From Gracilaria vermiculophylla (taxonomy: Eukaryota; Rhodophyta; Florideophyceae; Gracilariales; Gracilariaceae), in contig JAHNZQ020000079.1 of NCBI GenBank assembly GCA_019155205.2, forward strand, positions 220,888 through 284,887: 64,000 nucleotides of DNA. The letters run 5' to 3'. A model generated the notes under the pieces. That model was not told the origin of the DNA. It was given only the letters and a program-made list of their open reading frames with translations, and ran no database searches. Positions within the stretch are counted from its first letter, which is position 1. Each line of letters opens with the position of its first letter. Shown piece after piece: positions 18,901-28,759 of the stretch. Position numbers and translations under genes: made by a program.

Positions 18901-20051
18901 GAAAATCGACCGCCGACTTCATGCAAAACTTCGAGGCCAGCTTTTGTGACGAACGGCCCAAGATTCTTGAGAACAGCATATTGTCGGAAGAGGTCATAAT
19001 TTGATATCTTGGTGGAAGATATTCGAGGCTCAGTGGCGGCAAACGGCCCTGTTTCCGAGGGCGACAAATGCGAAGCTCCCGAGCAATACTGCTGTTCAAC
19101 TCTTACACCCTGGTTTCTCAACTTCTCAACAAAACCTGTAGAGCCGGAGGCAGTGTGGACAACGACGCGATCTCCTGTTCGCAACTGTGGCATGACAAAA
19201 GGAGAATCAAAATGAATAGCAAAATGGCGCGGTCCAATATCAATGGGAATTCGTTCGACAACTTGCCATCCCATGGTGCGATCCAGGACCACAAGCTCTT
19301 TCTCTTGTCCCGTTTCCGACGCAGAAACTTGGTAGGGAGAACCGACATAATGGATTGTTTCAGCGACTGTGTGTGGGCGATGAATGTGACCGCTGTATAC
19401 TCTGGTCTGTTTCGGAAAATCTGAGGGGTCAAGGGATCTTGACGACGCTCTTGATATTATTCTGTCCGCCAAGCGAGCCCCAGCCACTTCGACGTGACAA
19501 AAAATGGCCTGCACTCTTTGAGGCATCAAAGAAACTTGCTTCAAAACAGATTTCAAAGTGGTTGTATCGTGAATGTACGGCAGAAACAGAGCATCAAAAA
19601 CAAGCGAGGGTTTTGTAATGAGCAAGCAGTTTTCATTCCCGATAGTCGTTGCAATAGGCACCAAAGAAACCCCTTGTCCACTGCGAGAAATCAAGTCATG
19701 GTTTCCAGGGATCATGATTAGCGGTACTTCCCACTTGGCAAAACTTCGAAGAACAGCATTCAACGGCTCAACCGGAAGATTGCCGCGCGCATGCCAGAAA
19801 TCTCCAAGGAAGAGCACCCCAGTACCTCGCTTCAAGGCCTCGTTGTGCGCGAACGAAAGGATTTTTAAGCATGTTTCAAGGGACTCCCTCTTGACATGTA
19901 AATCTGACAAAACGAGAAAGCGGTGTTTTCTCCGTAAAGAGACAGGAGCCTCGATGCGTTTAAGGTGAGCTGTGCAGATGTTGGCGCGAAATTCTCGAGG
20001 TCGCGGTCGGCGAAAGCAAAGCGGTGCGTGAATACGAGCAAAAGCGGTCAT
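15930..20051 (-). CDS. SbcD-SbcC (Mre11-Rad50-like) single-chain fusion nuclease/ATPase, complement(join(15930..18336,18424..20051))
   Basis: 1344 residues across two exons. The first ~45 residues are basic (MTAFARIHAPLCFRRPRPRE) and may target an organelle. Residues 44-270 form an SbcD/Mre11 metallophosphoesterase with all metal motifs: LSDLHV (D50, H52), GDFWH (D84, H87), GNHD (N117-D119), FCHVE (H186) and GHIH (H222, H224). From about 400 an SbcC/Rad50 ATPase begins: SLEGFGPF, a Walker A variant GRTNATGKTT (436-445), VFFGQ Q-loop (Q587), long coiled coils around a zinc hook CDKC (C905, C908), then LSGGQRQR (from 1236) and Walker B LMVLDE (D1270, E1271). Normally the two are separate subunits of a DNA double-strand-break end-processing complex. 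The fusion joins nuclease N-terminally to the ATPase; the two lobes, hook and active sites all look intact. Sequence is closer to bacterial/phage SbcCD style than to nuclear Mre11/Rad50 (inference). Confidence 0.88.
18337..18423 (-). other. 87-bp intron in the SbcD-SbcC gene
   Basis: Minus-strand donor CAAG/GTAAGG (18424/18423), a branch-like TTCTAACTGA about 35 nt before the acceptor, and acceptor TTTTCAAAG (ends 18337). Splicing is in phase 2 and joins the Walker A half to the Q-loop half. Without it both halves end or begin in nonsense sequence. Confidence 0.87.
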
Positions 20052-20986
20052 GGTATTCGCTTGGGTCCTGCGGTCTCATAGAGGTCGCTAATGGCTTCTT
20101 TGGATGAATGTTTGCCAACGAAGGGAACAATACATAGCCCGACTTGCCACCGGTGAACGCCTTCCGTTACACGGTGCTGTTCCTTAGTTTTCAGCCTCCG
20201 AAGGAATCCCGGTTGCTCACTCGTTTCCCTCCCCCCGATTGGAATCGGAGCTCAGGAGACAGGCACACCGCGGGAAGGCGAGTAGCTGGTGCCCGAGCTG
20301 TTCCTGTTGCTAACGCAGCTCTTTGAAGTCTTGCAACGAAGCCGTGGCAGAGAGTTTTGACAGCTTCAGCGCACAATGCTCTTCTGCGCAGAAAACATGT
20401 GCAAAATCGATCACGATTGATACGATACCGTCTCTCCGCAGTGCTTACGATTCCCGTCAGTGCCGGGATTCCGAGACGATGGGAATTGCGGAGGTTATTG
20501 ACTCAAAGCAAGTTGATCCGCTTGTCGATGCATCGAATTTTAAAAAAATCTTCGTGCTCTCTAATTCCCAAAGGTACCTTCGTTCACATTTCCTCAGTTG
20601 CAACAAATCATGTGAATAAGTCCGGAAGAGCGCGGGAATAGTCAGGGATATCGTACCACTCGTTTATCCCAGCCTTTTGCAATCTGTGTGGGAGATACTA
20701 CTAAGCGGTCTTTTTAATGCTAAATTAAAAACGGAAATAACTAAAGAGAATAAAGTCGACTAGTCCCGATGAACAAACAAACATGGATTTGATTAGCTGA
20801 AGCAACAATGCGAGAACTCGTGCCCTGCATCAGCCCGCTTGCGGGATTGCTACGTAATGGGAAGAAGAAACCGTTGCTAATCAGACATGTACCTGACTGT
20901 GTGAATGAACACGGACATCGATCATCGTGGTCAGCGACCTTGGCATGTGAAAAGAGTGTGCTGTACATGAGCTCAATCTCAAAGTC
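20052..20986. other. Spacer between SbcD-SbcC 5' end and coiled-coil gene 3' end
   Basis: 935 bp of balanced composition. It should contain the SbcD-SbcC promoter. Short open frames lack domains. No tRNA or repeat is seen. Confidence 0.5.
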
Positions 20987-22813
20987 TCAGTTCTCGATAA
21001 GTTTATTGATGATCTCGGTATTCATTGATCCAGTTGTTATTTCCTGGTTCTTTGGAGGTGTATTTACACTCCCCAAAGAAAGTTGTGTTTCATCGCAAGG
21101 CGTCTCGTCGTTCGCAACAGCTTCCAACCACTTTCCGTACTTGAGTGAAAGACTCGCGCGAATACGTTCAAGGCGGTCCACAGTGTGCTGAAGCACTTGT
21201 CGGGGCGAATCGGTCGCATCTGGCGCAGAAGGGTGAGACTTTGCCACCTCACCTGACACTTGACCTTCGTTCAGTTCTGTTAACTCCAATGTATCTTGCA
21301 TTCTGTCAGCTTCGGAAGGGGACCTTTCAAAGTGTATGGCTTGGGACACACCTTCCAAAACATCCACCTCTTCCAACAACTTGATTAATCCTTCTTCAAG
21401 AGAGCGTGATCGAGCTTTATCGGTTGCAGGGAGGGCAGAAGGCTCATGCTCATTTTTCGCAGAATGGCTGGCATTCGAATCATCTCTATGGGAGTCTTCC
21501 CGCATAGGTGTGTTGCCAACAACCCTCTCGGGCTCTGATAATGGACGGACTTCTGATTTCATACCCTGGTGAGGTAGCTCGTGCCGGGAATCCGACATGG
21601 AAGAGCTTGGTCGCGGCTGGGGATTCTCGGGTATGCGTTGCTCTTCGAAAACCGGGCGGGCTTCTTCATCTCGTGCGTACACTGTCGGACCGAAGCGAAC
21701 TCTCTTCACGAGCTCTGTACACTCCAGTTCAAGGCTTGATATTCGCTCCGTCAACTTACCGTTCTCTTCTATTACGAGGCGCAATTCTTCTCTTAGCTCA
21801 TGCTCTCGTCTGCTCTGAGCAATTGGGGATGGCGGAACCTGTTCACCCTCATGGAAGTTTCTCCCTCTTGATGAAGGAATCGAGCGATGACCGTGCCATT
21901 CACGTTCCAAATGCTCGAACTCTGGTTCGCGTCGAATATCAATCGGGTCCATCTCGGCATACGCATCAGCCGTGCGAAGTGCTGACGCGGGTGAGGTATC
22001 TCTTCTGCCCCGGGCGCGTGGAGGGGTCACGTTTTCAATGTTGCTACCTCGGCTGGAGCCCAACTTGAGGCCGACGTCACTCAAAGCTGCGTTTCGTTTG
22101 CACTCGCTGACTTCGTCCTGCAAACGCGAGATAACCTTAAGGTGACTGTGTCTCTCTTCCAAGAGCCGCTGTGTATTCCTTTTGATATCCGCCAACATTA
22201 TACTCAAGCGGCGAGCTTCCTTGTCAGAGCGCTCTTTCGACTTGAGCCATTGTTCTCTTTCTTTTCGCAGTGAATGCAATTCGTCGAGCTCTTTGTGGTG
22301 CAGGACATCGCGCTCGTCATAGTGATGGGATGGCCGTCGATGGTCTTCCGACGCGGCTTTCCTGGCCGGCACATCATACCTCGGCGTTCGTGGTGTGAAA
22401 CGGATATTCCTCTTCGCTTCGCCGACAGACACGCGGTGTCCACTTTCCCTGGGTACGTGAGAACTTGCCCTCCGTCGCCTCTCCAAGTGCCGAACTTTCC
22501 GCTCTGACCGATCCAGCTCGCCGACTAAACGGCGAATTGCATCGGTGTGACGTTTTTCCGCGTCGCCCGCCGCAACGAGGCCAGCAGCTATCTCTGCCAG
22601 ACGAACGTCGTTCTCCGTGGGAGCTGGCGGCGTAATGGGAGATGCCCAATGCACAGCCGGCGCGTGCGGAAGATGCTGACCAGGGGTCCAGTTGGGAGCC
22701 GGCTGTGTGGGCGGCGCGGTGGAGGCGGGATTCCCAGTGAGGAGCAACGCCAAGTACTTGTCGCGCACGGAGCGCAGACTGGGCGTGCCGTCCAGCGGCG
22801 TCGCCGTCGCCAT
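20987..22813 (-). CDS. Coiled-coil protein, unrecognised family
   Basis: 608 residues from the ATG at 22813 (MATATPLDGTPSLRSVRDKY). I do not recognise the family. The N-terminal ~80 residues are Pro/Ala-rich with a short helix (SVRDKYLALLL). Residues about 85-240 are heptad-rich coiled coil with many Arg/Glu/Leu, including SLRKEREQWLKSKERSDKEA and an RLLEERHSHLKVISRLQDEV-like segment. A Ser/Arg/Pro-rich linker carries many SP/TP sites, a second coil follows (about 345-385), and the C-terminus is acidic with KLLEEVDVLEGVSQAIHFER. It shares a promoter with UTP6 that has E2F-like sites, so a role in S/M-phase chromosome or cytoskeletal work is a reasonable guess only. Confidence 0.7.
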   Translation of the reverse strand: MATATPLDGTPSLRSVRDKYLALLLTGNPASTAPPTQPAPNWTPGQHLPHAPAVHWASPITPPAPTENDVRLAEIAAGLVAAGDAEKRHTDAIRRLVGELDRSERKVRHLERRRRASSHVPRESGHRVSVGEAKRNIRFTPRTPRYDVPARKAASEDHRRPSHHYDERDVLHHKELDELHSLRKEREQWLKSKERSDKEARRLSIMLADIKRNTQRLLEERHSHLKVISRLQDEVSECKRNAALSDVGLKLGSSRGSNIENVTPPRARGRRDTSPASALRTADAYAEMDPIDIRREPEFEHLEREWHGHRSIPSSRGRNFHEGEQVPPSPIAQSRREHELREELRLVIEENGKLTERISSLELECTELVKRVRFGPTVYARDEEARPVFEEQRIPENPQPRPSSSMSDSRHELPHQGMKSEVRPLSEPERVVGNTPMREDSHRDDSNASHSAKNEHEPSALPATDKARSRSLEEGLIKLLEEVDVLEGVSQAIHFERSPSEADRMQDTLELTELNEGQVSGEVAKSHPSAPDATDSPRQVLQHTVDRLERIRASLSLKYGKWLEAVANDETPCDETQLSLGSVNTPPKNQEITTGSMNTEIINKLIEN

Positions 22814-23018
22814 AGCAGGAGCGGGGCTTCACTCTGACAAATTGGCAGAGCGGGGCACGCTCAACATGGCGTTGAGACAGGCGGAGGAGGAAGATGTGGG
22901 TGGACGGCCGCGGCGGGGGGCGGTGTACGAGGAGAGGAGGGCGAGGGTGGGAGCTACTCTTGTCAGCAAAGCGCGGTCATTTGTCAACGCGGTGAACAGT
23001 ACGCCTGATTTGAAATTG

Positions 23019-23026
23019 GCGCCAAA
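23019..23026 (-). promoter_or_regulatory. E2F/DP-like site TTTGGCGC
   Basis: The minus strand reads TTTGGCGC, fitting the E2F consensus TTTSSCGC. The surrounding TTGGCGCCAA is a perfect palindrome, so it can be read from both sides. Confidence 0.6.
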
Positions 23027-23114
23027 TCGCGCCCCGAGGTCGTTCTCATGGGCCTCTCGCTGCACTGGGCGCCAGTCGTCATTCACCAAGTGTGGCCCAC
23101 ATGGCGGTTTGCAC

Positions 23115-23122
23115 TTTCCCGC
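23115..23122 (+). promoter_or_regulatory. E2F/DP-like site TTTCCCGC
   Basis: TTTCCCGC within TTTCCCGCGAAA, a near-palindromic E2F consensus (the minus strand reads TTTCGCGG). It lies about 190 bp upstream of the UTP6 start. Confidence 0.65.
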
Positions 23123-23258
23123 GAAATCAAAGTGCAACCTCGGCGCGCGCTCTTTGCCCAAACCCTGCTTACACGATCTGTAAGGCGTTGATCCTGCAAG
23201 CCCCCACCCGTCGGCGTCCTCCGCGGCGCACATCACAGCGCCCAAGTTTGCCGCAACG

Positions 23259-23321
23259 ATGGCTCCTCAGGGCGAGTCGCAGCAGAAGGCTTCTTCGTCG
23301 CGCTATGGGGGACAAAGTTGA
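23259..23321 (+). other. Possible uORF overlapping the UTP6 start
   Basis: An ATG at 23259 opens a 20-codon frame (MAPQGESQQKASSSRYGGQS) ending in TGA at 23319-23321, overlapping the UTP6 ATG at 23305 in another frame. If the transcript starts upstream of it, it could reduce UTP6 translation. Confidence 0.35.
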
Positions 23322-25509
23322 GCGGGAGCTCAGCGGCACTATACCCATACTTAATGCTGCGCGAAGAGCGAAGATTCTGACCCGCGCTGAAGTCAGCGAT
23401 ATTGTTCGAAAACGTCGACATCATGAGTACAACCTGCTCAGGAAAAATGTGTCGCGCGCAGACTTCCTTCATTACGCAGCCTTCGAACGTGAACTCTCTT
23501 CAATCCTCAAGAAAAGGGCCATTCGAAGGGAGCTCGAAAAGCCGCAAATTGAGCGCACTGTGAACAAGACCGCCGCCCGCGTCAACCTTATATACAGTCG
23601 CGCAGTTGAAAAGTTTCGCTTCGACGATGACTTGTGGCTGCATTATGCAAGACACTGCATCACGATGGGCTCTACCAGAGCCGCTGCTCGCGTTTTTGCG
23701 AAGGCCATAGCGTACAGAAATGACTCGGAACGCATCTGGCTCGCAGCTATTGCCTTTCATTTCGACACCAAGGGCGACACCACCGGCGCTAGAACTCTGG
23801 CTCAAAGAGCGCTCCGAGCGTTGCCTAGTTCTGCGAAACTTTGGAAAGAGTATTTTCGACTCGAGCTTTGCTATCTGGGGAAGCTTGTTGCCAGAAGATT
23901 GGTCATTGGAATCTCCCCAGATGCCGGTGAAAGCAACGAGCCAGCTCCGATTCCAAATACAAGTGTAGATCTTGATATGAAATCAAAAAGCAACTCGGAA
24001 CAAAGCCCCAGTTCTGATGCCATGGAGAGTGGGTATAAGAGTTCAGATGATACTGTCGACCAAAACACAGAAAATGACTCGCGAATAATGAGTAATCAAT
24101 CTACAAACAATGGAGTAGAGACAAAAGAACTCTCTACGAGTAATGCCAATCTTGCTTCCTCCTCGGAACCGGAGCAAGCGCCAGTTGGGGGTCCTGCAGA
24201 AAAAGATGACAATGTGCAGTCGCATCAAACCCCAATAGACACCGAGGGTCAGGATGTCGCTACTGAACAGGATGGCAAATTAGAAGAAGTCAGCGCTAGT
24301 GGTGCGGAAAGAGATGCTAGTTCTTCCGGTTCTGAAGAAAGTGACGAGGAATCCTTGAGCTCTGAATCCAGCGCTGAAACCCCTGATGAAGACAATGTTA
24401 AGCTAACCTTTTGGGAGGGCGGTGTACCTTTCAGTGTTTTTCGAAATGCGTCTAAACGCCTCAAACTGTCATATTTGGATCGAGCTGAATTCTGGGGTGT
24501 CGCCTCGAGCACGCCTTTTGTCCCACCAAAGCTTCTATCACATATGCTGAAGTTTATGAAAGCTGATAACCTGGAATGCCATGTAGTGCAAATTATCACC
24601 ATTCGTGAGCCATGGGATATTGATCGAACAACGCGGAAGCGAAGCATGCGAAACAAGGTTGATGAGGAGAAAGGAGAGATCTACCTGAGTGAAAGCGACA
24701 AAAACGCCTTGGCTACCCATGCGTTCGATGTAACAGAACTACTAAGCGCTGCAATTTCATCTGCACAATTTGCTAGACTTCCAGACCCAAAAGCTATTGG
24801 AGTGCGTGCATTGCTCCGAAGTTTTTTGGATGTGGTTAATGACACGTGCGACTCAGTCAAGTTCAAGGATGCAATGAAGGAAGTTAGCTCGTTGTTTGAA
24901 TCTCGTCAAACTCAAGGCATGATCGGCGTGGAAGCACCAGAAACTGAAGGAGATACTACCAGTCAGGACATGAAAAAGTGGACGCTAGCAAAATTCGAGG
25001 CTGTTCTACAAAATGCTGAGGATGGATTCGTAGGCAACGCAGAACTTTACGAAGCATTGAAGCATAATTTAATCGTTCCATTTCGAAGTCTTGAGCAAGA
25101 TCGACTCATATGTCTCTACCTTATGAAAGAATGTGATATAAGTCGCATACGCAGCTTCACCAGCGCTTTCCTGGCTTTGCCCCCAGCAACAATGGAGTCT
25201 TTAAAGGCCGCAATAAACGCAGAATTGCGGATATACGCTAACTCTTCAAGACGGGATATAACTCCCGCGATGTGTGAGACAAATGAGGAGGTGGTTCCTC
25301 ACGTAAGACAACTGTTCAAGAAGGCAACATCGCTTCCAGCCGCAAAGAGAGATGTGGATTTGTGGCTTTCTTATGTGGACTTCGAACGATCAGTCTCTGG
25401 CGACGGGCGGGAAGCATCAAAAGCGAACTGGAAGGCCACAAAAGTATTGATGGCGTCGCTCCGAGAGTCTTTCACAGAACGCCAAACTCTTAGAAATCTA
25501 GCTCATTGA
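23305..25509 (+). CDS. UTP6: U3 small nucleolar RNA-associated protein 6
   Basis: 734 residues from the ATG at 23305; the open frame extends further 5' but the family N-terminus begins here (MGDKVERELSGTIPILNAAR). UTP6 is a HAT-repeat member of the UTP-B part of the SSU processome, needed for 18S pre-rRNA cleavage in the nucleolus. Seen: ILTRAEVSDIVRKRRHHEYN, FLHYAAFERELSSILKKRA, then HAT units such as DDLWLHYARHC, ERIWLAAIAFHFDTKGD and AKLWKEYFRLELCYLGKL. An acidic, Ser/Glu-rich insertion (about 220-370) makes it longer than the roughly 600 residues usual for the family. Further helical repeats end in VDLWLSYVDFE. It is convergent with the MFSD5-like gene. Confidence 0.9.
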   Translation: MGDKVERELSGTIPILNAARRAKILTRAEVSDIVRKRRHHEYNLLRKNVSRADFLHYAAFERELSSILKKRAIRRELEKPQIERTVNKTAARVNLIYSRAVEKFRFDDDLWLHYARHCITMGSTRAAARVFAKAIAYRNDSERIWLAAIAFHFDTKGDTTGARTLAQRALRALPSSAKLWKEYFRLELCYLGKLVARRLVIGISPDAGESNEPAPIPNTSVDLDMKSKSNSEQSPSSDAMESGYKSSDDTVDQNTENDSRIMSNQSTNNGVETKELSTSNANLASSSEPEQAPVGGPAEKDDNVQSHQTPIDTEGQDVATEQDGKLEEVSASGAERDASSSGSEESDEESLSSESSAETPDEDNVKLTFWEGGVPFSVFRNASKRLKLSYLDRAEFWGVASSTPFVPPKLLSHMLKFMKADNLECHVVQIITIREPWDIDRTTRKRSMRNKVDEEKGEIYLSESDKNALATHAFDVTELLSAAISSAQFARLPDPKAIGVRALLRSFLDVVNDTCDSVKFKDAMKEVSSLFESRQTQGMIGVEAPETEGDTTSQDMKKWTLAKFEAVLQNAEDGFVGNAELYEALKHNLIVPFRSLEQDRLICLYLMKECDISRIRSFTSAFLALPPATMESLKAAINAELRIYANSSRRDITPAMCETNEEVVPHVRQLFKKATSLPAAKRDVDLWLSYVDFERSVSGDGREASKANWKATKVLMASLRESFTERQTLRNLAH

Positions 25510-25657
25510 TGGTCGGCTACTAACCGCAAGACTCGGTGGCATTCGTTGCATGTAAATTGTCAGTAGTCAACAAAACCTCGAGCTCATGACTAATGTGACC
25601 TGTACATATACTTGCTCAACTCCTCTGCAATTCAGCTTTGATGAAAAATCTCTTTCC

Positions 25658-27037
25658 CTATTTGGTTGCTTCCTCCACATTAGCCGCCAATCCCTCTTCA
25701 ACAAGTTCTGCCCTTTCTTCACGTGTCCAGTCGTCGTCTGTTCCAATAGACACTTTCGACACACTGAACAACCTCTGCTGGCTCACCACGGCAATGGCCA
25801 TCATAACTGCGCACAAACGGAAAACAGTCGCGTTCTCCAAGTTTCTATACAGAGTGGCACATACAATAACGTTGAGGGGTACCCGGAAGTAGTTCATGAT
25901 CGCAGACCTTGTCACTTCTGGGACGTATTTTGCCCGCATAGTCCCCATGGCTGGGAAGTAAAGACCACATATAACCTCAAAGCCAAGGAGAGCCGCGTAG
26001 ACTTCCCAAACGTTACTCGAAACTGCTGTAACCGTGAACATCATCACTCCCAAAATGTAGAGGTTACGCATGAACAGCTCAGCCGGTTGCGTCTTTAATA
26101 GAAACACGAAAAGACTGCTTCCGATCATGATGCAAACCATGAAGGAGCTGAAGATCATGCCATGAGGAATTTCTCCGAGCTGCATAGCATCTGACGCAGC
26201 TTGCAAGGCCGGTGTCCAACTGAAAACCATTAGGTACATGGCGGACTCGAAACAGGATTGAATGATGCCCACAAGTAGAATCTTCTCATCGGCGATCATC
26301 ATATTCCATGCGCTCTTCAGTCCACCTCCGACAGATTGGCGACTGTCACCATAGTTTTCAGTCCAAGTAAGTAATACAATGACACCAAGGATTCCTAAAA
26401 CTAATGACGCCGTGTCGAACGGAGCCACTTTTCCAAATTGGTTGGCAGCGGCTCCTGCAACTTGCCCTGAGAGAATGGCAACAACTGCATTACCAAACTG
26501 AGCTTTGGAAAAGGTTTCGGAAATAAGAGAGGGGGCAAACGAGCGACTGTTGTGCTCAGATACAAGCCATGATTCAAAGGCGGAGAAAAGGATACTCGTG
26601 GCAATTCCAGCAAGAAGACGTCCTACCATGAGCACAGAAAAGTTGGGTGAATGCTTCGTGATACAAGACAAGGCGTAAGTAATAACAAATACAATAACGT
26701 TAAACTTTCGACCGTACTTGTCGGCAACGGATCCAACAAAAGTACCGAAAATGGCGGAGGAACCGAACCCGGCTATGAAAAGCTGCCCAATTTCCTTCTT
26801 ACCGTACCCATATTCAGTGTAAAGGGCGTACACATACGGTCCTTGCAACCAATCTGCAGCTACAGCCAGCAGATACACAATGAGATAGTTCAGTTGGAAT
26901 GAATTAAATTCCGGAGTTCGGGCGTTTTGAGTGCTTGACTTGCCATCTGTACTTTCAGTACGAGACTCCATCATCCACTGAGCCGTGCGCACGATGACGC
27001 ACAGAAACATCAACCCGACAAAAACGTAGCCGTACAT
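25658..27037 (-). CDS. MFSD5: MFSD5-like molybdate-anion transporter (major facilitator)
   Basis: 459 residues from the ATG at 27037, with about 12 hydrophobic segments. Diagnostic parts: NYLIVYLLAVAADWLQGPYV, YALYTEYGYGKKEIGQLFIA, the MFS loop GSVADKYGRK, GRLLAGIATSILFSAFESW and a final segment ending RLFSVSK. This matches the MFSD5/MOT2 family, whose algal member carries molybdate for molybdenum-cofactor enzymes. The first helix (MYGYVFVGLMFLCVIVRTAQ) and the length (about 450) fit. Substrate is inferred from family. Confidence 0.9.
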   Translation of the reverse strand: MYGYVFVGLMFLCVIVRTAQWMMESRTESTDGKSSTQNARTPEFNSFQLNYLIVYLLAVAADWLQGPYVYALYTEYGYGKKEIGQLFIAGFGSSAIFGTFVGSVADKYGRKFNVIVFVITYALSCITKHSPNFSVLMVGRLLAGIATSILFSAFESWLVSEHNSRSFAPSLISETFSKAQFGNAVVAILSGQVAGAAANQFGKVAPFDTASLVLGILGVIVLLTWTENYGDSRQSVGGGLKSAWNMMIADEKILLVGIIQSCFESAMYLMVFSWTPALQAASDAMQLGEIPHGMIFSSFMVCIMIGSSLFVFLLKTQPAELFMRNLYILGVMMFTVTAVSSNVWEVYAALLGFEVICGLYFPAMGTMRAKYVPEVTRSAIMNYFRVPLNVIVCATLYRNLENATVFRLCAVMMAIAVVSQQRLFSVSKVSIGTDDDWTREERAELVEEGLAANVEEATK

Positions 27038-28000
27038 GGTTGCAGAATGATATCCTTGTTGACGCTAGATCCAAGTCAGTGTTTTGTGCCCAAGAGATTA
27101 AGGATGAACGATGAATGTAGGACTTCGATTGAAATATATTGCGGCGCAACGCTTTCCCGGGCTCTGGTGTGAATGCCGCACCCGGATGTCGTCTGCTTCG
27201 AAGCAGGATGTATAATTCGGGCGGCAGAGTCAGACCACTAACATCAAATCAGAAAACTCGGAGCCAGTGAAGCTGAGCAGAATGGGAAAACAGCTTTTCC
27301 GAAGGTCACACGAAAGTGAATGCCAAAGATCCAACGCAGAAGTCTACTACTCTGTGCCTTCGGAAGCCTGAGCTTATAGACCTTTCCGGGAGTGATATCT
27401 TGGCCTTTCGTAAGGGCACTGGACTGTGGATCGTATCGTGGATCGGGACACAGCCTGTCGCGACGAGTGTCAGCCGCGCGTTCAATGCCTACCAATGCTT
27501 TGGTGATAACAATTGTCACTGCGCAAAAAGCGGTAAGCGGGGCGGCATCTGTAGAAATCCTCTTCAGCCACTGTCTTGCGGGTTTGAGCCACCCATGAAG
27601 CAAAGACTTTTGGGGGAGACAAATTGTTTCGTGGCTCTGAATTTGAGAGCTTCAATCGGCGCCTTGAAAACTCAATTTCGTATTTTCCCGCTTGGCATTT
27701 CGAAAGGTCTGTTGGGCACAGCGACAGTGTCGTAGGGCACAGTATCGTAAGGCACCGTCGTGCGTCGAATACTGTAGTCATCAGAGTATGGTTCGAAGCT
27801 CAAGAAAGAAGCTCAGTACATCTTGACGAACTTCTAACTTGGGTGCTCGGAAAGCTTTAATGTTGTCCGTATGTCCGTAAGTCGGGTGTGCACAACTCGG
27901 AAGGTCATTCTGATACTTAACAGCCGCGTGAACGCGGTATAAACGTAGTCGTGCAGTGCGGTGAGGTGACGGAAGGCAATATTCGACCATCGTTCATGTC

Positions 28001-28017
28001 TCACGATGACATCGTGA
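28001..28017. repeat. 17-nt perfect palindrome TCACGATG-A-CATCGTGA
   Basis: Both arms are 8 nt and match exactly around a single central A. It could be a protein-binding dyad or chance. Confidence 0.6.
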
Positions 28018-28648
28018 TGCAAAACGTGTGGCTCTGGTGACATTGCACGGAATGGTGCTTAGTGCTTTTGGCAGCAAGATTGGCTGCCTGTCGTATTTAG
28101 ACTACCTCCCATTGCCAGACGCAGATTACTGTATCTGGGCACGAAAAGCTCACAAGACTCATTATGCCCACACACACAAACAGCTGACTCGTAGATCGCT
28201 ATAAAAAAGCCGTGAAGCAGGACAGGAGTTCAAAGGCCTTGAGTTGCCTCTTTTCTCGCAATTAAGAAGAGGAAGATGAAAGGGTTTCCAACTTGATGCT
28301 CGACCAGCTTGTGCCTAAGTTTCTGCACTTCATTCATGCCTAATCCCGGGCTAAAGAAAACTGGGCTGGTCTGAGGGGATATTCAAAGACCAGGACTGAT
28401 TTTTTACGGTTTGCAAGTTGCAGCATGATTAATGGCTGTGGTACGGTGCGGCAGATATCTTGTGACCTCCCGTGTTCCATTGCATAGCTTTTGTTTCGTT
28501 CACATCCCGGCGAAATGATTATATAGGGCAAAAGTCGCGAAAGGTGTGGAAAAGACATGCCAAAGTCGAGTTGGTGAACAGGTGAGTTCCCGATGAAAGA
28601 TCGCAAGGTTCTTACTGGCGTAGTCGCAGTTGCCCACGCTCAACATGC

Positions 28649-28759
28649 CCATCACTGGCGATCGGTTCACGGACCTCCTGGACCGCTTGGTCCATCACTG
28701 GAGATCGGGTGACGGACCGCTTGGCCCATCACTGGAGATCGGGTGACGGACCGCTTGGT
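28649..28759. repeat. Short tandem repeat, 34-bp unit
   Basis: Two near-identical 34-bp units at 28692-28725 and 28726-28759 (start CCATCACTGGAGATCGGGTG) preceded by a diverged unit with a 9-bp insertion at 28649. It lies about 300 bp upstream of the gene at 29057. Confidence 0.85.

Larger units (their letters stand above)
22814..23304. promoter_or_regulatory. Bidirectional promoter of coiled-coil gene (-) and UTP6 (+)
   Basis: 490 bp between divergent starts, with two E2F-type sites listed separately. The second sits inside a wider dyad, GCACTTT ... AAAGTGC (23111-23135). Confidence 0.6.

Noticed and set aside
27244..27860. Small genes in the 27-28 kb spacer
   Set aside because: Overlapping short frames on both strands with no motif or codon pattern.
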